In this document: piece by piece, positions 9,483 to 19,065 of the stretch
Layout: each line of letters opens with the position of its first letter
How positions within the stretch are numbered: position 1 is the stretch's first letter
DNA from: Eubacteriales bacterium
Lineage (GTDB): Bacteria > Bacillota > Clostridia > Lachnospirales > Lachnospiraceae
Direction: 5' to 3'
Assembly (NCBI GenBank): GCA_030524745.1
Contig: JAUNGC010000015.1
Span: forward strand, 1 to 64,000
DNA length: 64,000 nucleotides
Notes under the pieces: generated by a model
Seen by the model: the letters and a program-made list of their open reading frames with translations, nothing else
Database searches by the model: none
Told to the model about the DNA's origin: nothing
Translations under genes and position numbers: made by a program

Positions 9483-9947
9483 ATGTATATTTTCTATTTT
9501 TTGGTCTGGATCATCTTTAACGGGCAGATCACGCTGGAAATTGTGATCTTCGGGCTGGTGGTTGCGGCGGTTGTTTATGCGTTCAGTTGTAAATTCTTAA
9601 ACTGGAGTCCGACCAAGGATCTGTTTCTGTTAAAAAGGAGTTTTTTGCTGCTTCGGTATGCGGGAATTCTGATCCGGGAAATCGTCAAGGCGAATATGGC
9701 GATGATCCGGATGACGGTTGCGCCGAATCTGGAGCCGGATCCGGTCATTGTAAAAATTCATACGAAGCTTCAGAGCAAGACGGCCAGGGTGATTCTGGCC
9801 AACTCCATAACGCTGACGCCCGGCACGATAACGGTTTCGCTGGAGAAGGATGAACTGATGGTGCACTGCCTGGACAGATCCTTTTCGGAAGGTCTGGAGG
9901 GAAGTGTTTTTGAACAGGCGCTGTTGAAGCTTGAGGAAGGCAGGTAA
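9483..9947 (+). CDS. mrpE: Mrp/Mbh-type antiporter subunit E (MnhE/MbhA)
   Basis: First gene of the ten-gene membrane operon. The 154-residue protein has two N-terminal hydrophobic segments (MYIFYFLVWIIFNG, IFGLVVAAVVYAF) and the family's soluble tail with NSITLTPGTITVSLE. In Mrp and Mbh complexes this subunit belongs to the sodium-translocating part of the membrane arm. GGGGGAGCGCTGGA precedes the start. Confidence 0.9.
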   Translation: MYIFYFLVWIIFNGQITLEIVIFGLVVAAVVYAFSCKFLNWSPTKDLFLLKRSFLLLRYAGILIREIVKANMAMIRMTVAPNLEPDPVIVKIHTKLQSKTARVILANSITLTPGTITVSLEKDELMVHCLDRSFSEGLEGSVFEQALLKLEEGR

Positions 9948-9951
9948 AGAA

Positions 9952-10269
9952 ATGGCAGACCCGGTATTACAAAACGCATATCATGTCCTTTTTGTGGGCG
10001 CAATCATATTTCTTGCAGTGATGCTTGTATGCTGTTTCATACGCGCGGTGAGAGGGCCGAAGGTGGCGGACCGGATCGTGGCGACCAATATGATCGGCAC
10101 GATCGTGATGGTGATTATTGCGATTCTTTCTCTTTTGCTAAAAGAGGGCTATCTGGTGGACATCTGCATTATTTACGCAATGATCAGCTTTCTGGCGGTC
10201 ATCGTGCTGACCAAAGTTTATATGGGCGTTTATCTGGAAAGAAAGAAAAAGAAGGAGGAAGAAAAATGA
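9952..10269 (+). CDS. mrpF: Mrp/Mbh-type antiporter subunit F (MnhF/MbhB)
   Basis: The 105-residue protein has three predicted membrane helices and the family core RAVRGPKVADRIVATNMIG followed by LLKEGYLVDICIIYAMI. The ATG at 9952 lies four bases after the stop of the preceding gene; an in-frame ATG at 9931 lies within that gene. The gene overlaps the next by ATGA. Confidence 0.92.
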   Translation: MADPVLQNAYHVLFVGAIIFLAVMLVCCFIRAVRGPKVADRIVATNMIGTIVMVIIAILSLLLKEGYLVDICIIYAMISFLAVIVLTKVYMGVYLERKKKKEEEK

Positions 10270-10589
10270 TTCTGGAATGGATTCGTTTCATTGTCGGAGC
10301 GGTCGTCCTGTGTATTGGTCTTGTTACCTTCGCGCTGGAAGTATTCGGCGTTTACCGTTTTCATTTTGTGCTCAACAGGATGCACGCCGCGGCCATGGGG
10401 GATACGTTGGGAATCGGAATTTCCCTGATCGGCCTTATTATTTTTTCCGGCTTTAATTTCACCAGTCTGAAAATGTTTCTGGTGGTCGTGTTATTATGGT
10501 TTGCATCTCCGGTATCCTCCCATCTGATTGCCAGACTGGAAGTGACCACGGACGAGGAACTGGAAGATTTCTGCGAGGTGGAAAAATGA
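10266..10589 (+). CDS. mrpG: Mrp/Mbh-type antiporter subunit G (MnhG/MbhC)
   Basis: The 107-residue protein has three membrane helices and the MnhG signature GVYRFHFVLNRMHAAAMGDT plus a conserved SSHLIARL near the end. Both its start and its stop overlap neighbouring genes by ATGA, implying translational coupling. Confidence 0.92.
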   Translation: MILEWIRFIVGAVVLCIGLVTFALEVFGVYRFHFVLNRMHAAAMGDTLGIGISLIGLIIFSGFNFTSLKMFLVVVLLWFASPVSSHLIARLEVTTDEELEDFCEVEK

Positions 10590-10849
10590 CCGTATTTACC
10601 TATATACTGATGGGGTTTCTGATCATATGCGCGATTTCCGTAACCCTTTCAAAGAAGCTTTTAAACTCCGTTTTGATTTTTATGTCTTATAGCTTGATTA
10701 TGTCGATTATCTGGATGCTTCTGGAATCGCCGGACCTGGCGATCACAGAAGCGGCTGTGGGAGCGGGCGTCACCAGCGTGTTGTTTTTTGTGACGCTGAA
10801 AAAGATACACGCCATGGAGGGGGAGGATAAACCGGATGAAGAAAAATAG
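10586..10849 (+). CDS. MbhD-like small membrane subunit (DUF4040 type)
   Basis: The 87-residue protein has two or three helices and the family signature ESPDLAITEAAVGAGVTSVL. In classic Mrp operons this domain is fused to the MrpA subunit; as a separate protein it is typical of membrane-bound hydrogenase (MbhD) and related complexes. It overlaps both neighbours. Confidence 0.85.
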   Translation: MTVFTYILMGFLIICAISVTLSKKLLNSVLIFMSYSLIMSIIWMLLESPDLAITEAAVGAGVTSVLFFVTLKKIHAMEGEDKPDEEK

Positions 10850-11819
10850 CGCGTTTGCCCGGTGGTTTTACGGAGAAAGCGACACTTTGCTGGACAAAGT
10901 CGAAATGAAACCCCAGAAAGAGTATAAGGAAAAAGAGGGCGAAATCCGGGAACTGATGCAGGAAAAAGAACTGCTGCGGGAACACATTTATGATATGAAG
11001 GATAACCGGAAGCTGAAGCTTTTTCACAGGATGTATCATATCGCGGCGCTCATTTTCTGCCTGACGCTGATTTCCATTATGCTGGTGACTGTTTCCTGGC
11101 TGCCGGAAAACGGAAATCCCGACAATCCTGTGAATAACGAAGTTTCCGCCCGCTATATTGAAAGCGGTCTGCAGGAGACGGGGGCGGTGAATATCGTGAC
11201 GGGCATGATTCTGGATTACCGGGCTTTTGATACGTTCGGAGAATCCAACGTGCTGTTCATTGCCACCGTGACAGTGCTCATTCTATTGCGCCTGGATAAA
11301 AAGAAGACAGCGCCCGCAAAGAAGGGAACGGCGGTCTATGAAAAGCCTGCTGATGAACTGACGATTGCGGAAGCGGAGGCGGACGACCGCGTAAACGAGC
11401 CGAAAAATGATGCGATTTTACAGAAGGTTGCCGGATTTCTGGTGCCGATTATCATTATATTCGGCATTTATGTGGTGCTCAACGGCCATCTGTCGCCCGG
11501 CGGCGGCTTCTCCGGCGGCGCGATCATCGGCGCGGGGCTGATTTTATATCTGAACGCTTTCGGATTTCAGAAGACGGAGCGGTTCTTTACGGAGAAAACC
11601 TATAAGTGGACATGCTTTGTTGCGCTGACCTTTTACTGCCTGGCAAAGAGTTATTCCTTTTTTACCGGAGCCAATCATCTGGAAAGCGGAATCCCTTTGG
11701 GAACGCCGGGCGCCATTTTGTCGAGCGGACTGATTCTGCCGCTGAATATCTGCGTGGGCCTGGTGGTGGCGTGTACGATGTATGCGTTTTATGTGCTGTT
11801 TCGGAAAGGGGGATTTTAA
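10836..11819 (+). CDS. mrpB: Fused MbhE-like and MnhB/MbhF antiporter subunit
   Basis: The 327-residue protein starts with a charged segment of about 60 residues, then a helix at 66-86. Residues 115-133 (TGAVNIVTGMILDYRAFDT) are an MbhE-type segment. After a charged linker (about 153-195) comes a complete MnhB domain with LNGHLSPGGGFSGGAI at 215-230 and four helices. In Pyrococcus-type Mbh, MbhE and MbhF are separate genes; here they are one. The gene overlaps the upstream one by 14 bases. Confidence 0.85.
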   Translation: MKKNSAFARWFYGESDTLLDKVEMKPQKEYKEKEGEIRELMQEKELLREHIYDMKDNRKLKLFHRMYHIAALIFCLTLISIMLVTVSWLPENGNPDNPVNNEVSARYIESGLQETGAVNIVTGMILDYRAFDTFGESNVLFIATVTVLILLRLDKKKTAPAKKGTAVYEKPADELTIAEAEADDRVNEPKNDAILQKVAGFLVPIIIIFGIYVVLNGHLSPGGGFSGGAIIGAGLILYLNAFGFQKTERFFTEKTYKWTCFVALTFYCLAKSYSFFTGANHLESGIPLGTPGAILSSGLILPLNICVGLVVACTMYAFYVLFRKGGF

Positions 11820-12197
11820 ATGCTCGGACCGAATCTTTTTGCCAACTACGGGGAAGCGGTGGCGGTCATTTTGTTTGGCATCGGCTTTTCCAATCTGCTG
11901 CTGCAAAGTAATCTGATCAAGAAAATTATCGGTTTAAATATCATGGATACGGCGATTTATCTGTTTTTGGCGGAAAAGGGATATATTGCCGGACGGGCGG
12001 CTCCCATCGTAGTGGACGGCGTGCAGGAAGTGGAAGCTTATATCAATCCGATTCCCAGCGGTCTGGTGCTGACGGGTATCGTGGTTTCCGTTTCCGTTAC
12101 CGCAATTATGCTTTCTTTGACAATCCGCCTGTACCGCAGATATCATACGCTGGATCTGGATGAGATTTCCATGCGGCTGAAGAAGGAGGGCCTGTGA
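11820..12197 (+). CDS. mrpC: Mrp/Mbh-type antiporter subunit C (MnhC/NuoK-like)
   Basis: The 125-residue NuoK-like protein has three membrane helices, including VILFGIGFSNLLLQSN and the final GLVLTGIVVSVSVTAIMLSL. NuoK-type subunits carry conserved buried charges in the ion path. It starts directly after the preceding stop and overlaps the next start. Confidence 0.9.
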   Translation: MLGPNLFANYGEAVAVILFGIGFSNLLLQSNLIKKIIGLNIMDTAIYLFLAEKGYIAGRAAPIVVDGVQEVEAYINPIPSGLVLTGIVVSVSVTAIMLSLTIRLYRRYHTLDLDEISMRLKKEGL

Positions 12198-13690
12198 TGA
12201 ATTTCATACAGAACTTTCCTTTCTTTTCCATTATTCTGTGCATGTTTTCCGGCATTGTCAGTTCCGTGCTGCCCGCAAGGGCTGCCAAGTGGCTCAACAC
12301 CTGCCTGATCAGTGTGGTGGGCGCTATGTCCGCGGCGCTGCTCGTTTATCTGATGGGAACAGGCGAGTCCTATGTTTACTGGATGGGCCATTTTCCCGCG
12401 CCCTGGGGAAATGAAATCCGGGCGGGCGTTTTAGAAGCCGGAATGGCGCTGTTTTTCTGTATCATCATGCTTTTGTCCATCATGGGCGGGCGCAAGAAGC
12501 TTGTGGGAGAAGTGGAGTACAGCAAGCATAATCTGTACTATATTCTGGTGAATTTGCTGTTAAGTTCTCTTCTGGCGCTTGTGTATACCAACGACCTCTT
12601 TACGGCTTACGTGTTTGTTGAAATCAACACGATCGCCGCCTGCGGTTTAATCATGATCCGTCAGAACGGACGGACGATCGAGGCGGCTGTGCGCTATATG
12701 ATTATGAGCCTGCTGGGCTCCGGCCTGTTTCTGATCAGTCTCTGTATGCTGTACGATCTGACGGGGCATCTGTTGATGAGCAACATCAAAGAATCCGTCG
12801 CGCTGCTGGCCGCACAGCATGAATATACGGTGCCGCTGATGGTGACCATCGGATTGATGTGCGCGGGACTTGCGATCAAGAGCGCGTTGTTTCCCTTTCA
12901 CTCCTGGCTTCCGGACGCTTACGGTTATTCCACGGTTTCGTCAGCGGCGATGCTTTCCAGTCTGGTATCCAAGGGCTATATTTTTCTGCTGATTAAGATA
13001 ATTTACCGGGTGATCGGTTTTGATATTTTCACGGAGAGCAAGGTTATCAACGTGCTGTTCCTGTTCGGCCTGTTTGGAATGATTGTGGGATCCCTGAGCG
13101 CGATCCGGGAAAACGATATCAGAAGAATGATCGCGTTTTCCAGCGTGGCGCAGATCGGTTATATTTATATGGGCTTTGGCCTGGGGACGGAAGCGGGCAT
13201 GACGGCGAGTATTTTTCATATTCTTTCCCATGCGGCTACGAAATCGCTTCTGTTCATTGCGGCCATCGGGTTAACCGACGTTTCAAACGGAAGCCGTAAG
13301 TTCCAGGATCTGACCGGAGCGGGATACCGGAATAAGATCGCGGGCGTCGCGTTTACGGTAGGCTCCCTTTCCATGGTCGGCGTTCCTATGTTTTCCGGAT
13401 TTGTGAGCAAGCTTTTGTTCGCGGAGGCGTCCATCGGTCACGTTTATAAAATGCTTCCGGCGGTTATTGTTCTGGCGATCAGCACGATTCTGAATGCGAT
13501 CTATTTCATGAAGACGGTCATCCGCATCTATGTGCCGGAACGCAGGGAAGACTGTGAGATTATCACGGTAAAAGATGAAAAAGAATATGCGGTTACACTG
13601 GCGTGTTTCATCGTTCTGAATATTGCGCTCGGTATGTTTTCCCAGCCCATTGAAAGCTGGATTCATGCCGGTCTTGCCATGTTCGGGTGA
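12197..13690 (+). CDS. mrpD: Antiporter-like subunit 1 (MnhD/MbhH, NuoN/M family)
   Basis: This 497-residue polytopic protein is a proton-conducting subunit of the complex I antiporter family. The key acidic residue in helix 5 is E142 (YVFVEINTIAACG) and the key lysine in helix 7 is K228 (AIKSALFPFHSWLPDA). The ATG at 12197 is seven bases from AGGAGG; a GTG three bases upstream is too close. It is the first of four such subunits in a row. Confidence 0.9.
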   Translation: MNFIQNFPFFSIILCMFSGIVSSVLPARAAKWLNTCLISVVGAMSAALLVYLMGTGESYVYWMGHFPAPWGNEIRAGVLEAGMALFFCIIMLLSIMGGRKKLVGEVEYSKHNLYYILVNLLLSSLLALVYTNDLFTAYVFVEINTIAACGLIMIRQNGRTIEAAVRYMIMSLLGSGLFLISLCMLYDLTGHLLMSNIKESVALLAAQHEYTVPLMVTIGLMCAGLAIKSALFPFHSWLPDAYGYSTVSSAAMLSSLVSKGYIFLLIKIIYRVIGFDIFTESKVINVLFLFGLFGMIVGSLSAIRENDIRRMIAFSSVAQIGYIYMGFGLGTEAGMTASIFHILSHAATKSLLFIAAIGLTDVSNGSRKFQDLTGAGYRNKIAGVAFTVGSLSMVGVPMFSGFVSKLLFAEASIGHVYKMLPAVIVLAISTILNAIYFMKTVIRIYVPERREDCEIITVKDEKEYAVTLACFIVLNIALGMFSQPIESWIHAGLAMFG

Positions 13691-13702
13691 GTAGGAGTTA
13701 TT

Positions 13703-15181
13703 ATGAATGAATCAGTAACGATTTTATTTCCCATATGTCTGCCGATTCTGGCAGGTTTTCTGCTGCTGATCGGCAGAGAGCCGAAAAAGAGAACGTCTCT
13801 TGTATGGTACACCGGAACGGTTCTCGTTCTGACTGCGCTTCTCGTGCTGGGTCTGGTCTGGGGAAAAGAAGTGTCCTTTACGTTGTTTTTTCTGACGGGA
13901 AGGCTGCCGGTTTATTTTCATATCGACGGCGTCGGAAAAATTTTTGCCTCCATCGTTTCCATTGTATGGGTGCTGGCCGGATTTTTCGCTTTTGAGTACA
14001 TGAAAAAGGAACAGGCGAATAAGCGGTATTTCGGTTTTTATCTGATCGTATACGGCGTTTTGCTTGCGTTGGATTTTTCCGGAAATCTGATCACGTTTTA
14101 TATGTTTTATGAGATGATGACGCTTCTGAGCATGCCGCTGGTCTTGCACGAACGTACCAGAACGGCGATCATGGCGGGACTGAAATATATGTTTTATTCC
14201 TTCTGCGGCGCATATATGGTGTTGTTTGGCCTGTACTTTGTATACCGTTATGCAAACACGCTGAGTTTTACGCCGAAAGGTGTGATGGATACAACTTTGA
14301 TGGCAGGACAGGAAAATCTTCTTCTGGCGGCGGCGTTTTTCATGGTACTTGGATTTTCTGTTAAGGCGGGCATGTTTCCTTTTCACGGATGGCTTCCCGT
14401 GGCGCACCCCGAAGCGCCTGCTCCGGCTTCCGCGGCGCTTTCGGGCGTTATCGTAAAATGCGGCGTACTGGGAATTATCCGGGTCGTGTTCTTCATTTTC
14501 GGAGATGATTTTATAAGGGGGACCTGGGTGCAGACCGTGATGCTGATTTTAAGCCTGGTCACGGTATTTATGGGTTCCATGCTGGCTTATCTGGAAAAGG
14601 GACTGAAAAAAAGGCTCGCTTATTCCACGGTCAGCCAGATTTCCTATATTCTGTTCGGGTTATTTATGCTGGATCCGTCTGGCGTGACGGGATCTTTGCT
14701 GCATGTGGTGTTCCATGCTTTCATTAAATGTTGTCTGTTTTTGTGCGCCGGGGCCGTTATTTATCAGACGGGAAAGCGCAATGTGGATGAACTGAGAGGA
14801 ATCGGAAAGGAAATGCCGGTCACGATTGGATGCTTTACGATCTGCTCGCTGGCGCTGATCGGCATACCGCCGGCCAGCGGCTTTATCAGCAAATGGTATC
14901 TGTGCGTAGGTTCGCTTCACACTAAACTGCCCGTATTTTCCTGGCTGGGTCCGATCGTGCTTTTGGTGAGCGCGCTGCTGACCGCGGGATATCTGCTTCC
15001 GGTCACGATCCGGGGGTTCTTCCCGGGAACAGATTATAATTATTCTTCTCTTGTGAAAAAAGAACCGGTGAAGCTGATGGTTGTGCCGATGTTGATTCTG
15101 GCGGCGCTGGCGCTGATTCTGGGAATCGTACCGGAAAGTCTGATTCAGGGATTTTCGGCGATTGCCGGACAGATGATGTAG
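13703..15181 (+). CDS. Antiporter-like subunit 2 (proton-conducting, NuoM/MnhD family)
   Basis: The 492-residue polytopic protein has helix-5 E137 (YMFYEMMTLLSMPL) and helix-7 K221 (VKAGMFPFHGWLPVAHPEAP), so the ion-path residues are intact. HPEAPAPASA after helix 7 is shared with the fourth subunit and differs from the DAYGYSTVSS of the first. It has no counterpart in the standard Mrp or Mbh operon. Confidence 0.88.
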   Translation: MNESVTILFPICLPILAGFLLLIGREPKKRTSLVWYTGTVLVLTALLVLGLVWGKEVSFTLFFLTGRLPVYFHIDGVGKIFASIVSIVWVLAGFFAFEYMKKEQANKRYFGFYLIVYGVLLALDFSGNLITFYMFYEMMTLLSMPLVLHERTRTAIMAGLKYMFYSFCGAYMVLFGLYFVYRYANTLSFTPKGVMDTTLMAGQENLLLAAAFFMVLGFSVKAGMFPFHGWLPVAHPEAPAPASAALSGVIVKCGVLGIIRVVFFIFGDDFIRGTWVQTVMLILSLVTVFMGSMLAYLEKGLKKRLAYSTVSQISYILFGLFMLDPSGVTGSLLHVVFHAFIKCCLFLCAGAVIYQTGKRNVDELRGIGKEMPVTIGCFTICSLALIGIPPASGFISKWYLCVGSLHTKLPVFSWLGPIVLLVSALLTAGYLLPVTIRGFFPGTDYNYSSLVKKEPVKLMVVPMLILAALALILGIVPESLIQGFSAIAGQMM

Positions 15182-15196
15182 GGTAGGGAGGTTGCA

Positions 15197-16672
15197 ATGA
15201 ATCCTGTGATGATGCTGGTAGCGATTTTGCTGCCGATTGTGGGCGGGGCGCTGGTGATCGTGCTTCCGTTCAAAAAAAGGATATATCTGGAAGTTTATCT
15301 GGAAGCTGTCGTAGTCATCACGAGCTTTCTGGTTTGGGCAATACTTACAGAGAGACCGGGAGAGGGCCTTCCGGTTGTGAAATTCGTCAACAATCTGTCC
15401 CTGTCTTTGAGGCTGGACGGCTGCGGAATGGTCTTTTCCGGGCTGGTGAGCGCGCTGTGGCCTCTGGCGATGCTGTATTCCTTTGAGTATATGAAGAAGG
15501 AGCGGCACGAGAAAGTTTTTTTCATGTTCTATACGATGACTTACGGCGTTACATTGGGCATTTCTTTTGCGGAAGACATGCTGACCATGTATTTCTTCTA
15601 TGAATTGCTCACGCTGGTGACGGTGCCGCTGGTATTGCATACGTTGACGAGAGAAGCGATATTGGCTTCCAGAAAATATCTGTATTATTCGTTGGGCGGC
15701 GCGGCGTTCGCCTTTATCGGGCTGGTCTTTTTGATGATTTACGGAGCTACCCTGGACTTCAGCTATGGAGGCGTGCTGATGCCGGATACGGTGGGGGATA
15801 AGACGAATACCCTTCTTCTGATTTATGTCATTGCTTTTCTGGGATTTGGCGTGAAGGCGGCGGTGTGTCCTTTTAATTCCTGGCTGCCCCAGGCGGGCGT
15901 GGCGCCTACGCCTGTGACGGCGCTTCTGCATGCGGTAGCGGTTGTAAAGGCGGGCGCTTTTGCGATCATCCGGCTGACTTATTACAGCTTTGGCGCGGAT
16001 TTCCTGATCGGAACCTGGGCCCAGTACGTTGTGATGGGAATTGTCATATTCACCATCATTTACGGTTGCAGCCGCGCGCTGAAGGAAACGCATGTCAAAC
16101 GGCGTCTCGCCTATTCCACAATCAGCAATCTGTCCTATGTGCTGTTCGGCGTGACGATCATGACGCCGCTGGGACTGGTGGGGGCTCTGTCTCATCTGGT
16201 GTTCCACGCGGTTATGAAAATCTGTTCCTTCTTCTGCGCGGGCGCAATCATGTACCAGACGGATAAACACTATGTGCACGAACTGGACGGACTGGGAAGA
16301 AAGATGCCTGTGGTATTCGGTATTTTTACCGTTTCTGCGCTGGCGTTGATGGGAGTCCCCGGCCTGTGCGGTTTTATCAGTAAATGGAATCTGGCCAATG
16401 CCGCCGTGATGAGCAATAACGGGATGGCTTATGTGGGAATCGGGGCGCTTTTGATTTCCGCTCTGCTCACTGCAATTTATATGCTTTCCATCGTGATCCG
16501 GGCATTTTTTGTGCCGGCGGATGCTGAAAAGGAGCCGGCGGCGGAATATAAGGATCCGAACTGGCTGATGACTGCGCCGCTGTTTCTGTTTGCGGCAGCG
16601 ATGTTGATTTTCGGGTTGTATTCGGCGCCGATCGTACAGTTCTTTACGGACATTTCCAACGGGGTAATGTGA
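15197..16672 (+). CDS. Antiporter-like subunit 3 (proton-conducting, NuoL/M family)
   Basis: The 491-residue polytopic protein has E136 (MYFFYELLTLVTVPL) and K220 (FGVKAAVCPFNSWLPQAG). The following segment TPVTALLHAVAVVKAG resembles the NuoL/MrpA type more than NuoM. The next gene starts at or just beyond its stop. Confidence 0.88.
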   Translation: MNPVMMLVAILLPIVGGALVIVLPFKKRIYLEVYLEAVVVITSFLVWAILTERPGEGLPVVKFVNNLSLSLRLDGCGMVFSGLVSALWPLAMLYSFEYMKKERHEKVFFMFYTMTYGVTLGISFAEDMLTMYFFYELLTLVTVPLVLHTLTREAILASRKYLYYSLGGAAFAFIGLVFLMIYGATLDFSYGGVLMPDTVGDKTNTLLLIYVIAFLGFGVKAAVCPFNSWLPQAGVAPTPVTALLHAVAVVKAGAFAIIRLTYYSFGADFLIGTWAQYVVMGIVIFTIIYGCSRALKETHVKRRLAYSTISNLSYVLFGVTIMTPLGLVGALSHLVFHAVMKICSFFCAGAIMYQTDKHYVHELDGLGRKMPVVFGIFTVSALALMGVPGLCGFISKWNLANAAVMSNNGMAYVGIGALLISALLTAIYMLSIVIRAFFVPADAEKEPAAEYKDPNWLMTAPLFLFAAAMLIFGLYSAPIVQFFTDISNGVM

Positions 16673-16674
16673 TT

Positions 16675-18819
16675 ATGGGAAAAGATTATGTTTTGTTGCT
16701 GCTTTTGGTATTTCCCTTTATCGGGGCGGCAGCGTCCTGGGGAATCGGCAGGAAGAATAAGAAAAAGAGGGATCTTGCGGCTCAGATCGTGACAATGATA
16801 GAATGTCTGGCCTTTTTTCTCCTGTTTCTTTTGTTTTTTACCGGACAGAAGGACGGTTTCCGTCAGATGTATCTGCGCACATCCGGTTTCGGACTGGGAC
16901 TGCATCTTTGTCTGGACGGCTTCCGCAGTCTGTACTGCTTTGTGGCAGCGTTCATGTGGATGATGACTTCGCTGTTTTCCGGGGAGTATTTCGCACATTA
17001 CCGGAACAGGAACCGTTATTACAGCTTTATGTTGCTGACGCTGGGAGCGACGACAGGCGTATTTTTGTCGGCAGATCTGTACACCACGTTTATTTTCTTT
17101 GAAATTATGTCCTTCACCTCCTATGTGTGGGTTGCGCATGATGAAACGAAAGATGCGCTCCGGAGTGCGGAAACCTATCTGGGGGTAGCGGTTATCGGCG
17201 GTCTGGTCATGTTGATGGGATTGTTTCTTTTATATGATATGTTCGGAACACTGGAAATCAGCGAACTGGGAAGACGGATTATTACAATGCGGGCGGTGGC
17301 GGCGGTGCCTTACGGAAATGAGATAGCCTTATCCGTTTCCAAAACGAAATTATATGTAGCGGGAGGCTGTCTGCTTTTCGGGTTCGGTGCGAAGGCCGGA
17401 GCGTTTCCGCTGCACATCTGGCTGCCAAAGGCGCATCCGGTGGCTCCTGCGCCCGCTTCGGCGCTTTTGTCCGGCATTCTGACAAAGACAGGCATTTTCG
17501 GCATTATCGCGGTGACGTCCTCTCTGTTTTTATATGACGGAAAATGGGGCGCAATGGTACTTCTGATCGGCGTGGTCACGATGGTACTGGGTGCCGTGCT
17601 GGCGGTATTTTCCATCGATTTAAAACGCACGCTGGCATGCTCCTCTGTTTCCCAGATCGGATTTATCCTGACGGGGATCGGCATGTTGGTGCTTTTGGGA
17701 ACGGAAAACGGAATGGCGGCCAACGGAACCCTGTTGCATATGGTCAATCATTCCCTGTTTAAACTGGTACTGTTCATGGCAGCAGGCGCGGTCTATATGC
17801 GCGTTCATAAGCTGAACTTAAATGAGATCAGAGGTTATGGGCGAGGAAAAATTTTTCTGACGCTGGTCTTTTTGGCAGGCGCGCTGGGAATTACCGGCAT
17901 ACCGGGATTTTCCGGCTACATCAGCAAAACGCTGCTGCATGAGTCCATTGTGGAATACAGAGAATATCTGGCGTTTGGCAAAACTGTGGCGGCGGATAAT
18001 GCCTTTATTGCGTTTTTCACTTCCGGTGCCTGGGCGGGCGCGGTGGAATTTCTGTTTTTGTTCAGCGGCGGTCTGACGGTGGCGTATATGGCGAAGCTGT
18101 TCATCGCGGTGTTTGTGGAAAAGAATGCAGACCCGGCGGTGCAGGAAAAATACGAAGCGATCGGGGACGACATGAACCTGCGCAGCAAAATCGCGTTGGG
18201 GGTGAGCGCGGCGCTGATTCTGATTCTGGGAATTCTCCCGCATCAGCTTATGGATAAGATGGCGGCGCTGGGAGAAGGATTTTTGGGAAGCAGCGGAATG
18301 ACGGAAGCGGTTTCCTTCCGTTCTTTTGCCAATCTCGAAGGAGCATTCATTTCGTTCGGCATCGGCATACTTGTTTATGTGTGCTTTGTCAGACCTGTCC
18401 TGATGAAGAAGGAAGGGGAAGCGAGGGTGTATGTCGATCGCTGGCCCGCATGGCTGGATCTGGAAAATCTGGTTTACAGACCGATTCTTTGCTGTGTGCT
18501 GCCTTTTATCGGCGGCGTAATATCCCGGTTCCTGGACCGGTTTCTGGATGGGATCATCGTGCTTCTGCGAAAAACAGTCTACAGGGACAGCCCGATTCCC
18601 CATGAACCGGAAGAGGGGACGCAGTTCACAAACGCTGTGGGCGGATTTATGGACGGCGTGGAGAAAATTTTCCATAAGCAGACAGATCATAAGCATGAAC
18701 TGGCGATGATACATGAGGACTTATCGGAAAACAGCATGATTATCGGAAGAAGCCTTTCCTTCGGACTGTTTATGGCATGCATCGGCCTGATCCTGACGCT
18801 TTTGTATCTGTTGCTGTAG
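16675..18819 (+). CDS. Antiporter-like subunit 4 (long NuoL/MrpA-like)
   Basis: This is the largest subunit (714 residues). The antiporter core has E143 (FIFFEIMSFTSYV) and K240 (FGAKAGAFPLHIWLPKAH). The C-terminus extends about 220 residues and ends in another helix (GLFMACIGLILTLLYLLL). That extension recalls, but is not proven equal to, the NuoL lateral helix. The start could also be GTG at 16669, which overlaps the preceding stop. A very strong terminator follows, marking the operon end. Confidence 0.87.
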   Translation: MGKDYVLLLLLVFPFIGAAASWGIGRKNKKKRDLAAQIVTMIECLAFFLLFLLFFTGQKDGFRQMYLRTSGFGLGLHLCLDGFRSLYCFVAAFMWMMTSLFSGEYFAHYRNRNRYYSFMLLTLGATTGVFLSADLYTTFIFFEIMSFTSYVWVAHDETKDALRSAETYLGVAVIGGLVMLMGLFLLYDMFGTLEISELGRRIITMRAVAAVPYGNEIALSVSKTKLYVAGGCLLFGFGAKAGAFPLHIWLPKAHPVAPAPASALLSGILTKTGIFGIIAVTSSLFLYDGKWGAMVLLIGVVTMVLGAVLAVFSIDLKRTLACSSVSQIGFILTGIGMLVLLGTENGMAANGTLLHMVNHSLFKLVLFMAAGAVYMRVHKLNLNEIRGYGRGKIFLTLVFLAGALGITGIPGFSGYISKTLLHESIVEYREYLAFGKTVAADNAFIAFFTSGAWAGAVEFLFLFSGGLTVAYMAKLFIAVFVEKNADPAVQEKYEAIGDDMNLRSKIALGVSAALILILGILPHQLMDKMAALGEGFLGSSGMTEAVSFRSFANLEGAFISFGIGILVYVCFVRPVLMKKEGEARVYVDRWPAWLDLENLVYRPILCCVLPFIGGVISRFLDRFLDGIIVLLRKTVYRDSPIPHEPEEGTQFTNAVGGFMDGVEKIFHKQTDHKHELAMIHEDLSENSMIIGRSLSFGLFMACIGLILTLLYLLL

Positions 18820-18848
18820 AGATGCCGGAGTATACGCGCGTTACTTTG

Positions 18849-18898
18849 CAGCCCGGGAAGGGCGTGTGCAAAAAATGGCACACGCCCTTCCCGGGCTG
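18849..18898 (+). terminator. Strong rho-independent terminator of the antiporter operon
   Basis: A perfect 21-bp GC-rich stem (18849-18869 with 18878-18898) has an A-rich loop and is followed by ATTTTTT. It closes the ten-gene operon. Confidence 0.93.
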
Positions 18899-19065
18899 AT
18901 TTTTTATGTCCGCGCACATTCAAATCCAGCAGTTTTATTTTTTCGCATTGTACATAACCGGTCGTTTCATCTGTTTTAACATAAATATGAAGAGGACCGG
19001 ATGTGCTTTCGAGAGTGAACTGTAAGCGCCTTATTTGATAGTCTACCGGATTTGGAGTGAATATT

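Noticed and set aside
14660..16279. A 539-codon open frame on the minus strand, rich in His, Arg and Gln
   Set aside because: It lies wholly antisense to two clear antiporter subunit genes, has no family features, and arises from the codon pattern of GC-rich membrane proteins.
9483..18819. A complete membrane-bound hydrogenase
   Set aside because: No NiFe large or small subunit, no NuoH-like anchor and no ferredoxin-type subunit is encoded; only the ion-translocating arm is present.
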